Made by a program: the position numbers and the translations under genes
Notes under the pieces: generated by a model
Database searches by the model: none
The model's input: only the letters and a program-made list of their open reading frames with translations
What the model was told of the DNA's origin: nothing
Source of the DNA: RUG695 sp050943135
GTDB taxonomy: Bacteria > Planctomycetota > Planctomycetia > Pirellulales > Thermoguttaceae
Length of the DNA stretch: 64,000 bases
Direction of reading: 5' to 3'
Assembly (NCBI GenBank): GCA_050943135.1
Contig: JBMNOP010000001.1
Coordinates: forward strand, 186,001-250,000
Shown: in pieces, positions 53,378-61,781 of the stretch
How positions within the stretch are numbered: the first letter of the stretch is position 1
Layout: every line of letters begins with the position of its first letter

Positions 53378-53893
53378 TCAGTCGTCCCAAAACCCGAAAA
53401 TCGACCCTTTGCCGAAATAGATGAGCGGGACGAAAGAAACGGCAACCAGTGCCAAACGCCAAAGAGCGGCGAACGTAAACCGGCCGCGGGTAAGCATTGC
53501 GACGAGCGGCCGGAAAAAGAGGAAAAAGCGGCCGGACATCGAGAGAATCGTCAGAAAAAGGAGAATCACGACGACCGTGGTTCCGAACCCGATCAGGTGC
53601 TTGGCATGTTTTTCCTCGTCTTCATCGTAATCGCCCCAATTCCGGTGAATCCACCAACACAAGAGCAGATAGGCCGTAACTGTCAAGACCAGCACATAAA
53701 GCTCCCAGGGCCACATCCTTGGGTCGAGGACACGCGACAGCGCGAGCAACCAGTCCATCGGGAAACAGCCGACGATCAGCAGAACTCCACCGAGAACGAG
53801 ACACCAGGTCGAGGCGGAAAGGTGCCACCATTTCTCACCGTACGATACCTCGACCCGAACAACTTCCCCTTTAAGGTTTCTGATCTCTTTCAT
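53378..53893 (-). CDS. 171-residue polytopic membrane protein (TM171)
   Basis: 171 residues. A polar N-terminus (MKEIRNLKGEVVRVEVSYGE) precedes four hydrophobic segments at about 29-45 (CLVLGGVLLIVGCF), 64-82 (ELYVLVLTVTAYLLLCWW), 103-122 (GFGTTVVVILLFLTILSM) and 142-158 (ALWRLALVAVSFVPLIYF). An acidic loop (DYDEDEEKHAK) lies between the second and third. I do not recognise a family. It lies 9 bases after the DUF1573 gene, so the two are very likely co-translated. Only this copy is intact; unit 3 keeps just the end of it. Confidence 0.75.
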   Translation of the reverse strand: MKEIRNLKGEVVRVEVSYGEKWWHLSASTWCLVLGGVLLIVGCFPMDWLLALSRVLDPRMWPWELYVLVLTVTAYLLLCWWIHRNWGDYDEDEEKHAKHLIGFGTTVVVILLFLTILSMSGRFFLFFRPLVAMLTRGRFTFAALWRLALVAVSFVPLIYFGKGSIFGFWDD

Positions 53894-53902
53894 CGTTTCC
53901 TC

Positions 53903-54988
53903 TCATTTAACGCTTGTTCGTGGAATATAGATACGAACAGGAACGACCGCTGTGGGCCTCTCCGCGTTGTCGAGATAAATCTCGATCTCGGATTCCGTGT
54001 TCCCCCGTTTCCCTTCCGGCAATTTCTCGGGAAGGAGAACGGCGGTGACGGTATGGGAAGAGGCAACCTCGTCGATCTCTCCGGTCAGTTCGATAAAATC
54101 GTCTTTACAGAAAAGCTTCGTCAACGACGAAGGATTCTCCGTCTCGATTTCGATTGTTTGCGGAATGAGCCTGGCCGTATTGAAGAAGAGGTTCTCTCGA
54201 GAGACCGAACAGGAAGATTTCGGACACCAGATCACATCTGCCCGATAACGGGTTTCTCCCAAGTATTCCAGGCGAATGGAGTTATGCGTTATGGGCGGCT
54301 TCACCTTCGTAAGATCGCACCGGATCGTAATCTCGCCGGTGACGGTTATCTCGTAGAGTTCCTCGGAATATTTCCGCACCTCCGGGGCATCCTGCCGGAT
54401 CGTCAGGTAGTCGTCGTCGCAACGAAGGTTTATCGAAGTCTCGTCCTTATCGGGGGTATAGACTTTTGCGACCACCGGAATCGTCCGTTCATCGCCGTCG
54501 CACATATCGTAGATCGAATGGTCGAGCAATTTGATCGAATAGTAAGGGATTGTCTCGGCATAGATTTCCAGGGAGATGTCCGGAAGCGCCTGATTCCCCG
54601 TTTTTAAGATGATGGCTTCATGTCGGGAAGTGCTATAAGTTGCCGGAGTTAACGTCAATTTAACCGGAACGCTCTCGTTCGGCCGAAGATCGACGCCCGA
54701 GAAATCGGTCGCGACGCAGGAACATGATTTCGACCCGATGGTCAGAGAAATCGTTTCGTCGAGCGGGTTGATCACGGTAAATTCTTCGGTAATATCTCCG
54801 ATGTTAATCGGATCGAACCAGCGTGTTCCCAGGTGATGGACATAGACCCCCTTCTCGGGATAATCCCCGATCAGGGGTTTTTCCACAGGGAAGTTTTCCT
54901 GAGTGAAAGACGACGGGGCGATGATCGCGACGATTGCCAAGACACCGAGCCATAACAGGAGAGCCCCTTTGTGATTACGAACCTGCAT
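53903..54988 (-). CDS. DUF1573 domain secreted protein
   Basis: 361 residues. Signal peptide (LLLWLGVLAIVAIIAPSS, about 10-28). DUF1573 at about 60-135: EEFTVINPLDETISLTIGS, then SCSCVATDFS and a LRPNESVPVKLTLTP strand, an Ig-like fold whose Cys-Ser-Cys pair is typical. The remaining 220 residues look like two more beta-sandwich repeats with a few cysteines. DUF1573 proteins are abundant in Planctomycetota and Bacteroidota and are presumed surface or periplasmic; their function is unknown. It lies 104 bases after X-B and 9 bases before the 171-residue membrane gene. Confidence 0.88.
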   Translation of the reverse strand: MQVRNHKGALLLWLGVLAIVAIIAPSSFTQENFPVEKPLIGDYPEKGVYVHHLGTRWFDPINIGDITEEFTVINPLDETISLTIGSKSCSCVATDFSGVDLRPNESVPVKLTLTPATYSTSRHEAIILKTGNQALPDISLEIYAETIPYYSIKLLDHSIYDMCDGDERTIPVVAKVYTPDKDETSINLRCDDDYLTIRQDAPEVRKYSEELYEITVTGEITIRCDLTKVKPPITHNSIRLEYLGETRYRADVIWCPKSSCSVSRENLFFNTARLIPQTIEIETENPSSLTKLFCKDDFIELTGEIDEVASSHTVTAVLLPEKLPEGKRGNTESEIEIYLDNAERPTAVVPVRIYIPRTSVK

Positions 54989-55092
54989 GATAATGTCTCC
55001 GTGGTTAGGACTGTTTTCTTTCGGAGATTTGCGGGCGATCCGTTAGCACCGTAACCGTTTTTCCGAGCAAGTGCCGAACGTTCGATACCTTA

Positions 55093-56271
55093 TCAGGAAG
55101 CGGAATCCCTTGACGATTTCCACTTGCTCCAACATCCGAGGAAAATGAGTACCCCGGCGATCAGCAGAATGAGCGGACGGAACCAGATCGAAAGGTCGAA
55201 TATCTTATTAACCTGGGATTCCAGGGGGGTGCTCCATTGGAGATCACGAACCGAGTATTTGTTGATATCAAAATATTCCGGCAGGTTTTGATTAAGTTTA
55301 GCCTCAATATTGAGCGCTAATCCCCCAATATCTGAATCACGGTCAAGGTAGATGTAGAAATCGGATTTTTTGGGCTTTTCTTTTCCCATGTCCTCCGATT
55401 CCCATTTGGTCACACACCACTTGCCGATATCTTCCGGCCTGAAAGAGTCAAAAATAATTTGGTAAAACTGATAAATTTTCTTAGGTAACACATAGTGGTT
55501 GTTAAGCCGCACATGGTCAGACGTGCGAAGACGCCTATATCCTTCGCGTTTCGGGTTGGAATACTTCTTTGTACAGTCTACAAGAACGGGGTATGGGTAG
55601 ACGTTTGAGATGGTGTAAGTAGTGTCTCCCGTTTCGGAATTTGGAATTTCATAATGGTACGAGACGTTTGTGGATTGTTCATCTTGGTGGATGAGAACTT
55701 CGAATCCTTCTGTATACTTATCTCGCATTACCAGGATATTTGCGAGGAAATTGGGGCTGGGCCGACTTCCAGTGGGGGCTAATGGACAAATAACAGAAGC
55801 CTGAGTTCTACTAAGGATTGGCATATCCTTGTTTTTTTCAGTTCGCTCATTCACGAACAGCATTCTATAGGTTTGGTCGGGCACCTGTTTTACATACTCT
55901 GCTCGAAGCTCCCTGTTTGTTACCGTTACGTGACTCATGTAGAACATCGGATGTTTTGTTTCCAGAGTTCCGATGTTAAAACTTTCGTAGGTCATCTTTT
56001 TGGTTTTTGCGAGGACTCCCGTTGCGTGAACAACGAGTCTACCTTTGGAAGTGTCGAACCGCTCCGCTTCTTCCAATGTATCGACGACGTATTCCGAATA
56101 GGTATAGGTGCACTTGAATTCGACCCCGCGGAGTTGCTCATCGACCCCATCGATCATTGTGCGGAGAAGCTCCATTTGTTCTTCGTCCGCGCAAACAAAA
56201 CAAGCGCTGTTGATTGCCAGTGATAATAATATCGCCCCAAACAGCCCGTATCTGAGTAAAGTCGTGCCCAT
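55093..56271 (-). CDS. Family X secreted, C-tail-anchored protein, copy B (unit 2)
   Basis: 392 residues. Same architecture as X-A: signal peptide, conserved N-terminal block to about residue 85, divergent centre, conserved C-terminal block with DLSIWFRPLILLIAGVLIFL and basic tail. The centre differs from X-A and X-C in length and sequence (for example PMFYMSHVTVTNRELRAEYV against related but altered stretches), while the DNA of the last 150 bases is almost identical to both. The ATG at 56271 has GGGGGAGA upstream. It heads the most complete unit, with DUF1573 next. Confidence 0.85.
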   Translation of the reverse strand: MGTTLLRYGLFGAILLSLAINSACFVCADEEQMELLRTMIDGVDEQLRGVEFKCTYTYSEYVVDTLEEAERFDTSKGRLVVHATGVLAKTKKMTYESFNIGTLETKHPMFYMSHVTVTNRELRAEYVKQVPDQTYRMLFVNERTEKNKDMPILSRTQASVICPLAPTGSRPSPNFLANILVMRDKYTEGFEVLIHQDEQSTNVSYHYEIPNSETGDTTYTISNVYPYPVLVDCTKKYSNPKREGYRRLRTSDHVRLNNHYVLPKKIYQFYQIIFDSFRPEDIGKWCVTKWESEDMGKEKPKKSDFYIYLDRDSDIGGLALNIEAKLNQNLPEYFDINKYSVRDLQWSTPLESQVNKIFDLSIWFRPLILLIAGVLIFLGCWSKWKSSRDSAS

Positions 56272-56374
56272 ACGATTCTCCCCCGAACAAAAAGTCAATT
56301 CGACGAAAAGCGGCCTATCGCAAATCATCGATAAAATGACGTTGCCAACTAAAACGGCCCCCTGAGCCGAAACG

Positions 56375-56403
56375 ATTTTACACGTCTTTTAAATCCCGGT
56401 CAA
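56375..56403 (-). promoter_or_regulatory. Promoter of X-B
   Basis: Minus-strand TTGACC (56398-56403), 17-base spacer, TAAAAT (56375-56380). Spacer and surroundings closely match the X-A promoter. Confidence 0.7.
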
Positions 56404-56408
56404 TAATT

Positions 56409-56478
56409 TTATGAATATTCTCCCTCGATCTTATTTGGCGCCTGATACCCAAGTGCCGTATGAGGCTGTTTACCGGGG
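56409..56478 (-). mobile_element. IS3-family transposase C-terminal remnant at the unit 1/2 junction
   Basis: The minus strand encodes KQPHTALGYQAPNKIEGEYS and stop, an IS3-family OrfB C-terminus (RPH.ALGY.TPNE.E pattern). It begins where the broken DUF1573 gene ends and stops just upstream of the X-B promoter. Confidence 0.75.
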
Positions 56479-56830
56479 TGAACGTTGGTTTAACCGGCAC
56501 GCTCTCGTGCGGTCGAAGGTCAACGTCCGAGAAATCGGTCGCGACACAGTAGCACGTTTTCGATCCGATGGGCAGCGAAATCGTTTCGTCGAGCGGGTTG
56601 ACAGCGGTAAATTCATCGGCAATCCCTTCGGTGTTATTCGAGATAGAACCAGCGTGTTCCCAGGTGATGGACATAGACCCCCTTCTAGGGATAATCCCCG
56701 ATAAGGGGGTTCCCGAGTGAAAAGTAACGGGGCTATGACCGCAACGATTTCCAAGACGCCGTGCCGCAGGAGGAGAGGCCTCTTATGAGCGCGAATCTGC
56801 CCGTGGTTAGGATTGTTTTCTTTCAGAGAT
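56479..56830 (-). pseudogene. Broken DUF1573 gene (unit 1)
   Basis: Pieces align with the intact gene at 53903-54988. A signal-peptide-like part (LLLRHGVLEIVAVIAPLLFT) is in one frame. After a small deletion, the core EFTAVNPLDETISLPIGS, CYCVATDFSDVDLRPHESV and PVKPTFTPV is in another. The start codon is destroyed and the 3' two-thirds are missing, replaced by the IS3 remnant. Confidence 0.85.
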
Positions 56831-56894
56831 TTACGGGCGATCTTTCGACGTCGAGACCGTTTTTCCGAGCAAGTGCCGAACGTTCGATACCTTA

Positions 56895-58076
56895 TCAGGA
56901 AGCGGAATCCCTTGACGATTTCCACTTGCTCCAACATCCGAGGAAAATGAGTACCCCGGCGATCAGCAGAATGAGTGGGCGGAACCAGATCGAAAGGTCG
57001 AATGTCTTATTAACCTGGGATTCCAGGGGGGAGCTGCTTTGAAGATCGCGAACCGAGTATTTGTTGATATCGAAATATTCCGGCAGATTGGTCTCGAGCT
57101 TATAGTTGAGGTTAAGTGCGAGACCACCGATATCCGAATTGCGATCAAGGTAGATATAGAAATCGGACTTTTTGGGCTTTTCCTTCCCCATGTCCTCGGA
57201 TTCCCATTTGGTCACGAGCCATTTGCCGATGTCTTCTTCCCCAAAATCATCCCAAACGATAGGGGAAAACATATGGATTTTTTGGGGGAGAACACAGCCA
57301 TCATTGAGCTGTACGAATTCATGTGCTTTAAGATGCCGATGAATTTGCTCTCCATTAGGCAAAACGTAGTCATCGGTTTTGTCAACGAGAACCGGATACG
57401 GATGTAAATTTGAGACCGTATATGAAATATCGGAAATTTCGATGTCCGGAATTTCACGGTGCCTAAAAATTTTAGTAAGATCACCTTCTGGGATTATGGT
57501 AATTTCCGTTTCCTTAGGGTAGTGCTCAATGCTATGAAACACTATGTCCAAAAAATTGGGCATGGCACGGCCACCTCCCAGAAGGAGCGGAGATATAACA
57601 GCTGCGTAAGCGTCGTCGAGTATGGGAAGGTCCTTGTTTTTTTCTCGGCGCTCGTCAACGAGAAGTGTTCTTTGAGGGGACCGAAGACTTTGTTTTGCGT
57701 AGTTAACACGTAGTTCTGGATTGGTTACCGTTATATGATCTAAGCGGTATTCGGGCATTTTCGTCTCGAGTGTGTCCAGCTCGAAACTCTCGTAGGTCAT
57801 CTTTTTTGTTTTCGCAAGAACCCCCGTGGCATGAACGACCAGGCGCCCTTTGGAAGTATCGAACCGTTCTGCTTCCTCGCGCGTATCGACAACATGTTCC
57901 GAATAGGTATAGGTACATTTGAATTCAACGCCGCGGAGTTGTTTATCGACCTCGGTTTTCATTGTTTGCAAAAGTTCGAGATGATCCTCCTGCGCGGAAA
58001 TAGGAAGAATCCGGAAAAACACTGCTACGATAAACAATGTTTTTGCCAACCGATTTGGGTGTACGGTAACATTCAT
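56895..58076 (-). CDS. Family X secreted, C-tail-anchored protein, copy C (unit 1)
   Basis: 393 residues. The N-terminus is unlike the other two copies (MNVTVHPNRLAKTLFIVAVF, signal peptide to about 28). From QLRGVEFKCTYTYSEHVVD on it matches them, then diverges in the middle and converges again to a near-identical C-terminus with the membrane helix DLSIWFRPLILLIAGVLIFL. GAGGTG lies upstream of the ATG. It lacks the TTGACC promoter and IS3 remnant that precede copies A and B, so it probably represents the original left end of the array. Confidence 0.85.
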   Translation of the reverse strand: MNVTVHPNRLAKTLFIVAVFFRILPISAQEDHLELLQTMKTEVDKQLRGVEFKCTYTYSEHVVDTREEAERFDTSKGRLVVHATGVLAKTKKMTYESFELDTLETKMPEYRLDHITVTNPELRVNYAKQSLRSPQRTLLVDERREKNKDLPILDDAYAAVISPLLLGGGRAMPNFLDIVFHSIEHYPKETEITIIPEGDLTKIFRHREIPDIEISDISYTVSNLHPYPVLVDKTDDYVLPNGEQIHRHLKAHEFVQLNDGCVLPQKIHMFSPIVWDDFGEEDIGKWLVTKWESEDMGKEKPKKSDFYIYLDRNSDIGGLALNLNYKLETNLPEYFDINKYSVRDLQSSSPLESQVNKTFDLSIWFRPLILLIAGVLIFLGCWSKWKSSRDSAS

Positions 58077-58215
58077 CTTGGCACCTCAAAATAATCTATA
58101 CGGCTGAGCAACATGCTAAAGGAGTCGACCGGTTCGCCTATACTGAAAACTTTACACATAGCGGGAGCCGTGAGGGGGTAACCGTCCCCCCGGCTCCGAC
58201 CTTTACGGCAGAAAA

Positions 58216-58470
58216 TTACTTTTGCTTATCGTACGCTTCCCGCACCGCTCGGGCCAGTTGGTCGGCACAGGAGGTCGGGCGCGGCCCGCAGGTGTTCCCC
58301 CGCAATTTGCTTTCGATCTCTTCGACCGTAGCCCCCTCGAGAAGTTTCGAGATCGCTTTTAGGTTCCCGTTACACCCGCCGAGGAAACGAATGTTGGTGA
58401 TCACATTACCGTTAATGTCGAAGTCGATTTTTTGTGTACAGACGCCGCTCGGTTTGTAAGTGTATTCCAT
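58216..58470 (-). CDS. TSCPD domain protein (TIGR03905-like)
   Basis: 84 residues, start at the ATG at 58470. MEYTYKPSGVCTQKIDFDIN, then IRFLGGCNGNLKAISKLLEG and the closing CGPRPTSCADQLARAV: the TSCPD module, also found at the C-terminus of vitamin B12-dependent ribonucleotide reductases. The stand-alone form (TIGR03905) is common in anaerobes and probably binds metal or nucleic acid through its cysteines; function is not known. Confidence 0.88.
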   Translation of the reverse strand: MEYTYKPSGVCTQKIDFDINGNVITNIRFLGGCNGNLKAISKLLEGATVEEIESKLRGNTCGPRPTSCADQLARAVREAYDKQK

Positions 58471-58705
58471 CTTTTTTCTTTCTTTTTGCTGCGCTCTCGC
58501 GCCGGATTCGTGGATCCGCTGCATTGTGTTCTTCTCCCCGGAAACCGATATTATATTCTTCCTTCCCGAAACCGCAAGTGTGTGAGCAATCTTGACGTGT
58601 GATATCGGTTCGAGGATAATTCACGCGGTTGCGGGTTCGGTTCCAAGCTCGGTTAGGTCGCCGCAATCTCATATTCTTTTTCTTTGTCGTTTGCGGAGAG
58701 ATAAC

Positions 58706-60115
58706 GTGTCGTTCCCCTTAAAAGATGACGCGCTGACGATTTGGAGTTCCGGTGTCGAGGCCGTTCTGCCCGAGCCTTTGGTCGCAAACCGATTGGGGTT
58801 GGCCATGGCGGCAGACGGCTCGGCGGTCGTTTCCGTCGACGGCCGACCGTTTGCGCTTTCCCCGACGGCGCGGGTGATCGTCGTCGGTATGGGGAAAGCA
58901 ACCGGTCAGATGGCCGCGGGGGCCGAGTCGGCTCTCGGCGCGCTGATCCCCGCCCGAAGGCTCGGCGGTTGGGTTAACCTACCTGCCGACGCAATGCCAC
59001 GTCTTCGGGCAATTCATCCGCACGCCGGACGACCGGCGGGGTTGAACGAACCGACCGAAGAGGGCGTTTACGGCGCACGGAAAATGACCGAACTGATCGA
59101 GTCCGCAACACCCGACGATCTGATTCTGGCCCTGATTTCCGGCGGAGGGTCGGCGTTGGCGCCTCTGCCGATTCCGGAAATCACGTTGAACGAAAAGGCG
59201 CTTGTGACGCGTCTTCTCTCCGGTTCCGGGGCGAATATCGAGGAGCTGAACACGGTGCGTAAACAGCTAAGTCTGGTCAAGGGCGGGGGGATGAGACGGA
59301 TGGCTCGCGGAAAGCGGCTTGTCGCGCTGATTCTTTCCGATGTGTTGGGAGATCCGCTCGATGTTATTGCCGGGGGGGCGACCGTCGAGAACGGTACTAC
59401 GGCCGCCGACGCTCTGGCGGTCCTGCGAAAGTTCGCTCTCGACGGGCGCGCCGATCTGAGAAATCTCTGTGCCGTACTCGAAAGGGAGGCGTCTGCTTCG
59501 GCCGCGGCGGTTTCTTCACCCGAAGGGTACGAGAATCACCGGAACATCATCGTGGCCAATACTCGTCGCGCGGTCGATGCCGCGGTGTGTAAGGCCAAAG
59601 AGCTCGGCTATAAGGCGCAAGGGGTCGGCGCCCTCCGGTGTGAGGGGGATGTCGCCACAGTCGTCGAGACGTTCCTCAGTGTCATGAATCGAACGCCGCC
59701 GTCTTTCGGACCCTTCGCGTATGTCAGCGGGGGAGAGCCGACCGTGACGCTTGCCCCGCCGGAAATTCGGGGGAAGGGAGGACGAAATACACAACTTGTT
59801 CTTTTAACCCTGATCGAGGCGCTCAAAAATCGAAGCCGGTTTCCGGCACATTTCCTTGTCCTTTCCGGCGGAACCGACGGTGAAGATGGACCGACCGACG
59901 CGGCCGGGGCCTTTTTCGACGATCTCTTTGTGACAAAGCTCCTCGAGGAGGGCCCCGAGGTGCTCACCGCCGCTCGAGAGGCGGCCCGCCGGAATGATTC
60001 GTACACCTTCTTTGCCGAAAAAGGGGGGCTTCTCCGTTCGGGGGCGACCGGGACGAATGTCTGCGATTTGCGCCTGCTCCTTTTTTCCGCAAAGGTTGCC
60101 ACGGAAAATCGTTAG
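58706..60115 (+). CDS. Glycerate 2-kinase (MOFRL family)
   Basis: 469 residues. Phosphorylates D-glycerate to 2-phosphoglycerate. N-terminal DUF4147 domain with VVGMGKATGQMA, then ALISGGGSALAPLP and NTVRKQLSLVKGGG; C-terminal MOFRL domain with SGGEPTVTL and GGRNTQLVLL. LSGGTDGEDGPTDAAGAF near 410 is the family signature. GTG at 58706 has GGAGAG 5 bases upstream; the longer frame from 58592 lacks homology and is rejected. It starts about 235 bases away from the divergent TSCPD gene. Confidence 0.92.
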   Translation: MSFPLKDDALTIWSSGVEAVLPEPLVANRLGLAMAADGSAVVSVDGRPFALSPTARVIVVGMGKATGQMAAGAESALGALIPARRLGGWVNLPADAMPRLRAIHPHAGRPAGLNEPTEEGVYGARKMTELIESATPDDLILALISGGGSALAPLPIPEITLNEKALVTRLLSGSGANIEELNTVRKQLSLVKGGGMRRMARGKRLVALILSDVLGDPLDVIAGGATVENGTTAADALAVLRKFALDGRADLRNLCAVLEREASASAAAVSSPEGYENHRNIIVANTRRAVDAAVCKAKELGYKAQGVGALRCEGDVATVVETFLSVMNRTPPSFGPFAYVSGGEPTVTLAPPEIRGKGGRNTQLVLLTLIEALKNRSRFPAHFLVLSGGTDGEDGPTDAAGAFFDDLFVTKLLEEGPEVLTAAREAARRNDSYTFFAEKGGLLRSGATGTNVCDLRLLLFSAKVATENR

Positions 60116-60264
60116 GTGTAAAATCAAAGGGAGCGACGGAGGGAGCGTACCGGTTCGCCATGTTCCCGATCCCCTCGTTTCGTCACTAACGCGGTCATTC
60201 CGCTTCCCGTTCACACTCTCTCGAGGCATCGACCCTCTCGGGGCGTTGCCTAGGAAAGGTTTCT

Positions 60265-61614
60265 ATGAAGAAAATCAGTTTCGCGAGTCTCATTTTTGCC
60301 CTCCTTCTGGCGGCGCGTGCCGCTTTTGCGGCCGATTATTATATCGATTCCGATCACGGCGACGATAAAAATACCGGGACAAGCCCCGAATCGGCCTGGG
60401 CATCGCTCAAACAGGTTAACGAATTCCGGTTCGCACCGGGAGACCGTGTTCTCTTTGCCCGCGGCGGGCTCTGGCGCGGAAGTTTACAGCTCCAGTCGGG
60501 GACCGAAGGCGCCCCGCTCTATTACGGCGCGTACGGTAAAGGGGCCAAGCCGATTCTTCTCGGTTCGGTTCCGCTTAGTAACGAAATCAACTGGCTCCCG
60601 GCGGGGGAAAATCTGTGGGTTTGCTCCGATGCGGTCGTACCCGCTTTCGGAACGACCGATGTCGGGAATATTATTCTGAACGGTAAGAAGGCCGCGTTTA
60701 AGAAATGGACCAAAGAGGATCTCAAAGCGCAAGACGATTTCTGGTTCGATCTGACCGGCGACAAACATATTTACTACTATTCCGAAGAGAATCCCGGGAA
60801 ACGCTATATCGACGTGGAAGCCGCGATCATGAAATACGTGATCAGTCATACCGGCTCGTCTTATGTTGTGTTCGACGGGTTTGATATTCGTTACGGCAGT
60901 TCGCACGGGTTCGGCGGGGGAGAGGTCTCGCACTATGTGATCCGCAACTGCGATATCTCTTGGATCGGCGGCGGCGATCAATACAAAGGCGGTGGGGAAG
61001 GAAGACGCGTACGGTTTGGTAACGGCGTCGAGTTCTGGGGCAGTGCCGACGACTGTCTGGTCGAAAACAACAAACTCTGGGAAATCTACGATGCCGCCCT
61101 GACCAACCAAGGGGTCGGGGGGAACGTTCAGTCGAATATCACCTATCGAAACAATCTGATCTGGAACGCCGAATATTCCTTTGAATATTGGAACGGCGAA
61201 GGATCCGAAACGAAGAATATCCTCTTCGAAAAGAATCTCTGCTACAACGCCGGGTTCGGTTGGGGGCATGTCCAGCGGGCCGACCCGAACGGCCGTTGCG
61301 TCATGGTTTATCAGAACGCTGCGCATACCGAAAATGTCGTGATTCGTGACAACGTTTTCTGTGACGCGATCAACTCGCTGGTTCGCGTTTGCTATTGCCC
61401 GACGAATCCCGATTGGACGACGACCGGGCTGACACTCGACGGTAACCGCTATTATAACGAGGGGGGCCGGCTTTTCTTCCTCTGGCTTAACGAGGAGTTC
61501 GCCGAAAACCGGTTCGCCGAATTTCAGGAAAAAACCGGTCATGAAAAGAACGGTGTCGTGGCGGCGCCCGAAAAATCGATCGAACATCTGAAACACTGGA
61601 ATCATGTCTATTGA
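60265..61614 (+). CDS. Secreted right-handed beta-helix protein
   Basis: 449 residues. Signal peptide FASLIFALLLAARAAFA (cut near 23), then DYYIDSDHGDDKNTGTSPES, the start of pectate-lyase-like DUF1565-type proteins. Beta-helix rungs include VVFDGFDIRYGSSHGF, VIRNCDISWIGGG, CLVENNKLWEI, ITYRNNLIWNA and LFEKNLCYNAG. Likely acts on a glycan in the periplasm or outside. Followed by a sialidase on the same strand, which suggests a small glycan-degrading cluster. Confidence 0.88.
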   Translation: MKKISFASLIFALLLAARAAFAADYYIDSDHGDDKNTGTSPESAWASLKQVNEFRFAPGDRVLFARGGLWRGSLQLQSGTEGAPLYYGAYGKGAKPILLGSVPLSNEINWLPAGENLWVCSDAVVPAFGTTDVGNIILNGKKAAFKKWTKEDLKAQDDFWFDLTGDKHIYYYSEENPGKRYIDVEAAIMKYVISHTGSSYVVFDGFDIRYGSSHGFGGGEVSHYVIRNCDISWIGGGDQYKGGGEGRRVRFGNGVEFWGSADDCLVENNKLWEIYDAALTNQGVGGNVQSNITYRNNLIWNAEYSFEYWNGEGSETKNILFEKNLCYNAGFGWGHVQRADPNGRCVMVYQNAAHTENVVIRDNVFCDAINSLVRVCYCPTNPDWTTTGLTLDGNRYYNEGGRLFFLWLNEEFAENRFAEFQEKTGHEKNGVVAAPEKSIEHLKHWNHVY

Positions 61615-61781
61615 TCGGCACGCCGTAACCGCGTGATCGGAAATTTTCGGCGGCTCGCTTTCCGAGGCGTGGGGGCGAGTCGCCGTCTTGTGTGTGTCAT
61701 TTTTCCTGAGTTTCCGAAACGGTTTCCGAGTCTGACAACCCCTTTGTGGAAAACGTGTGTCGTTGAGAGTCGAGAGAATAA

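Larger units (their letters stand above)
48378..58076 (-). repeat. Degenerate tandem array of a five-gene unit (X, DUF1573, TM171, DUF1559, small membrane protein)
   Basis: In transcription order the first unit has X-C and a broken DUF1573. The second has X-B, DUF1573, the 171-residue membrane protein, DUF1559 and a frameshifted small gene. The third has X-A, only the last codons of the 171-residue gene, DUF1559 and a small-gene remnant. Paralogous segments are near-identical at the DNA level over hundreds of bases, for example the 3' ends of the X genes and the DUF1559/small-gene junctions at 48850-49000 and 51970-52130. All genes are on one strand. Confidence 0.85.

Noticed and set aside
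52474..53424. 316-codon plus-strand frame opposite the DUF1559 gene
   Set aside because: Complement of the conserved DUF1559 coding region; no ribosome-binding site or homology.
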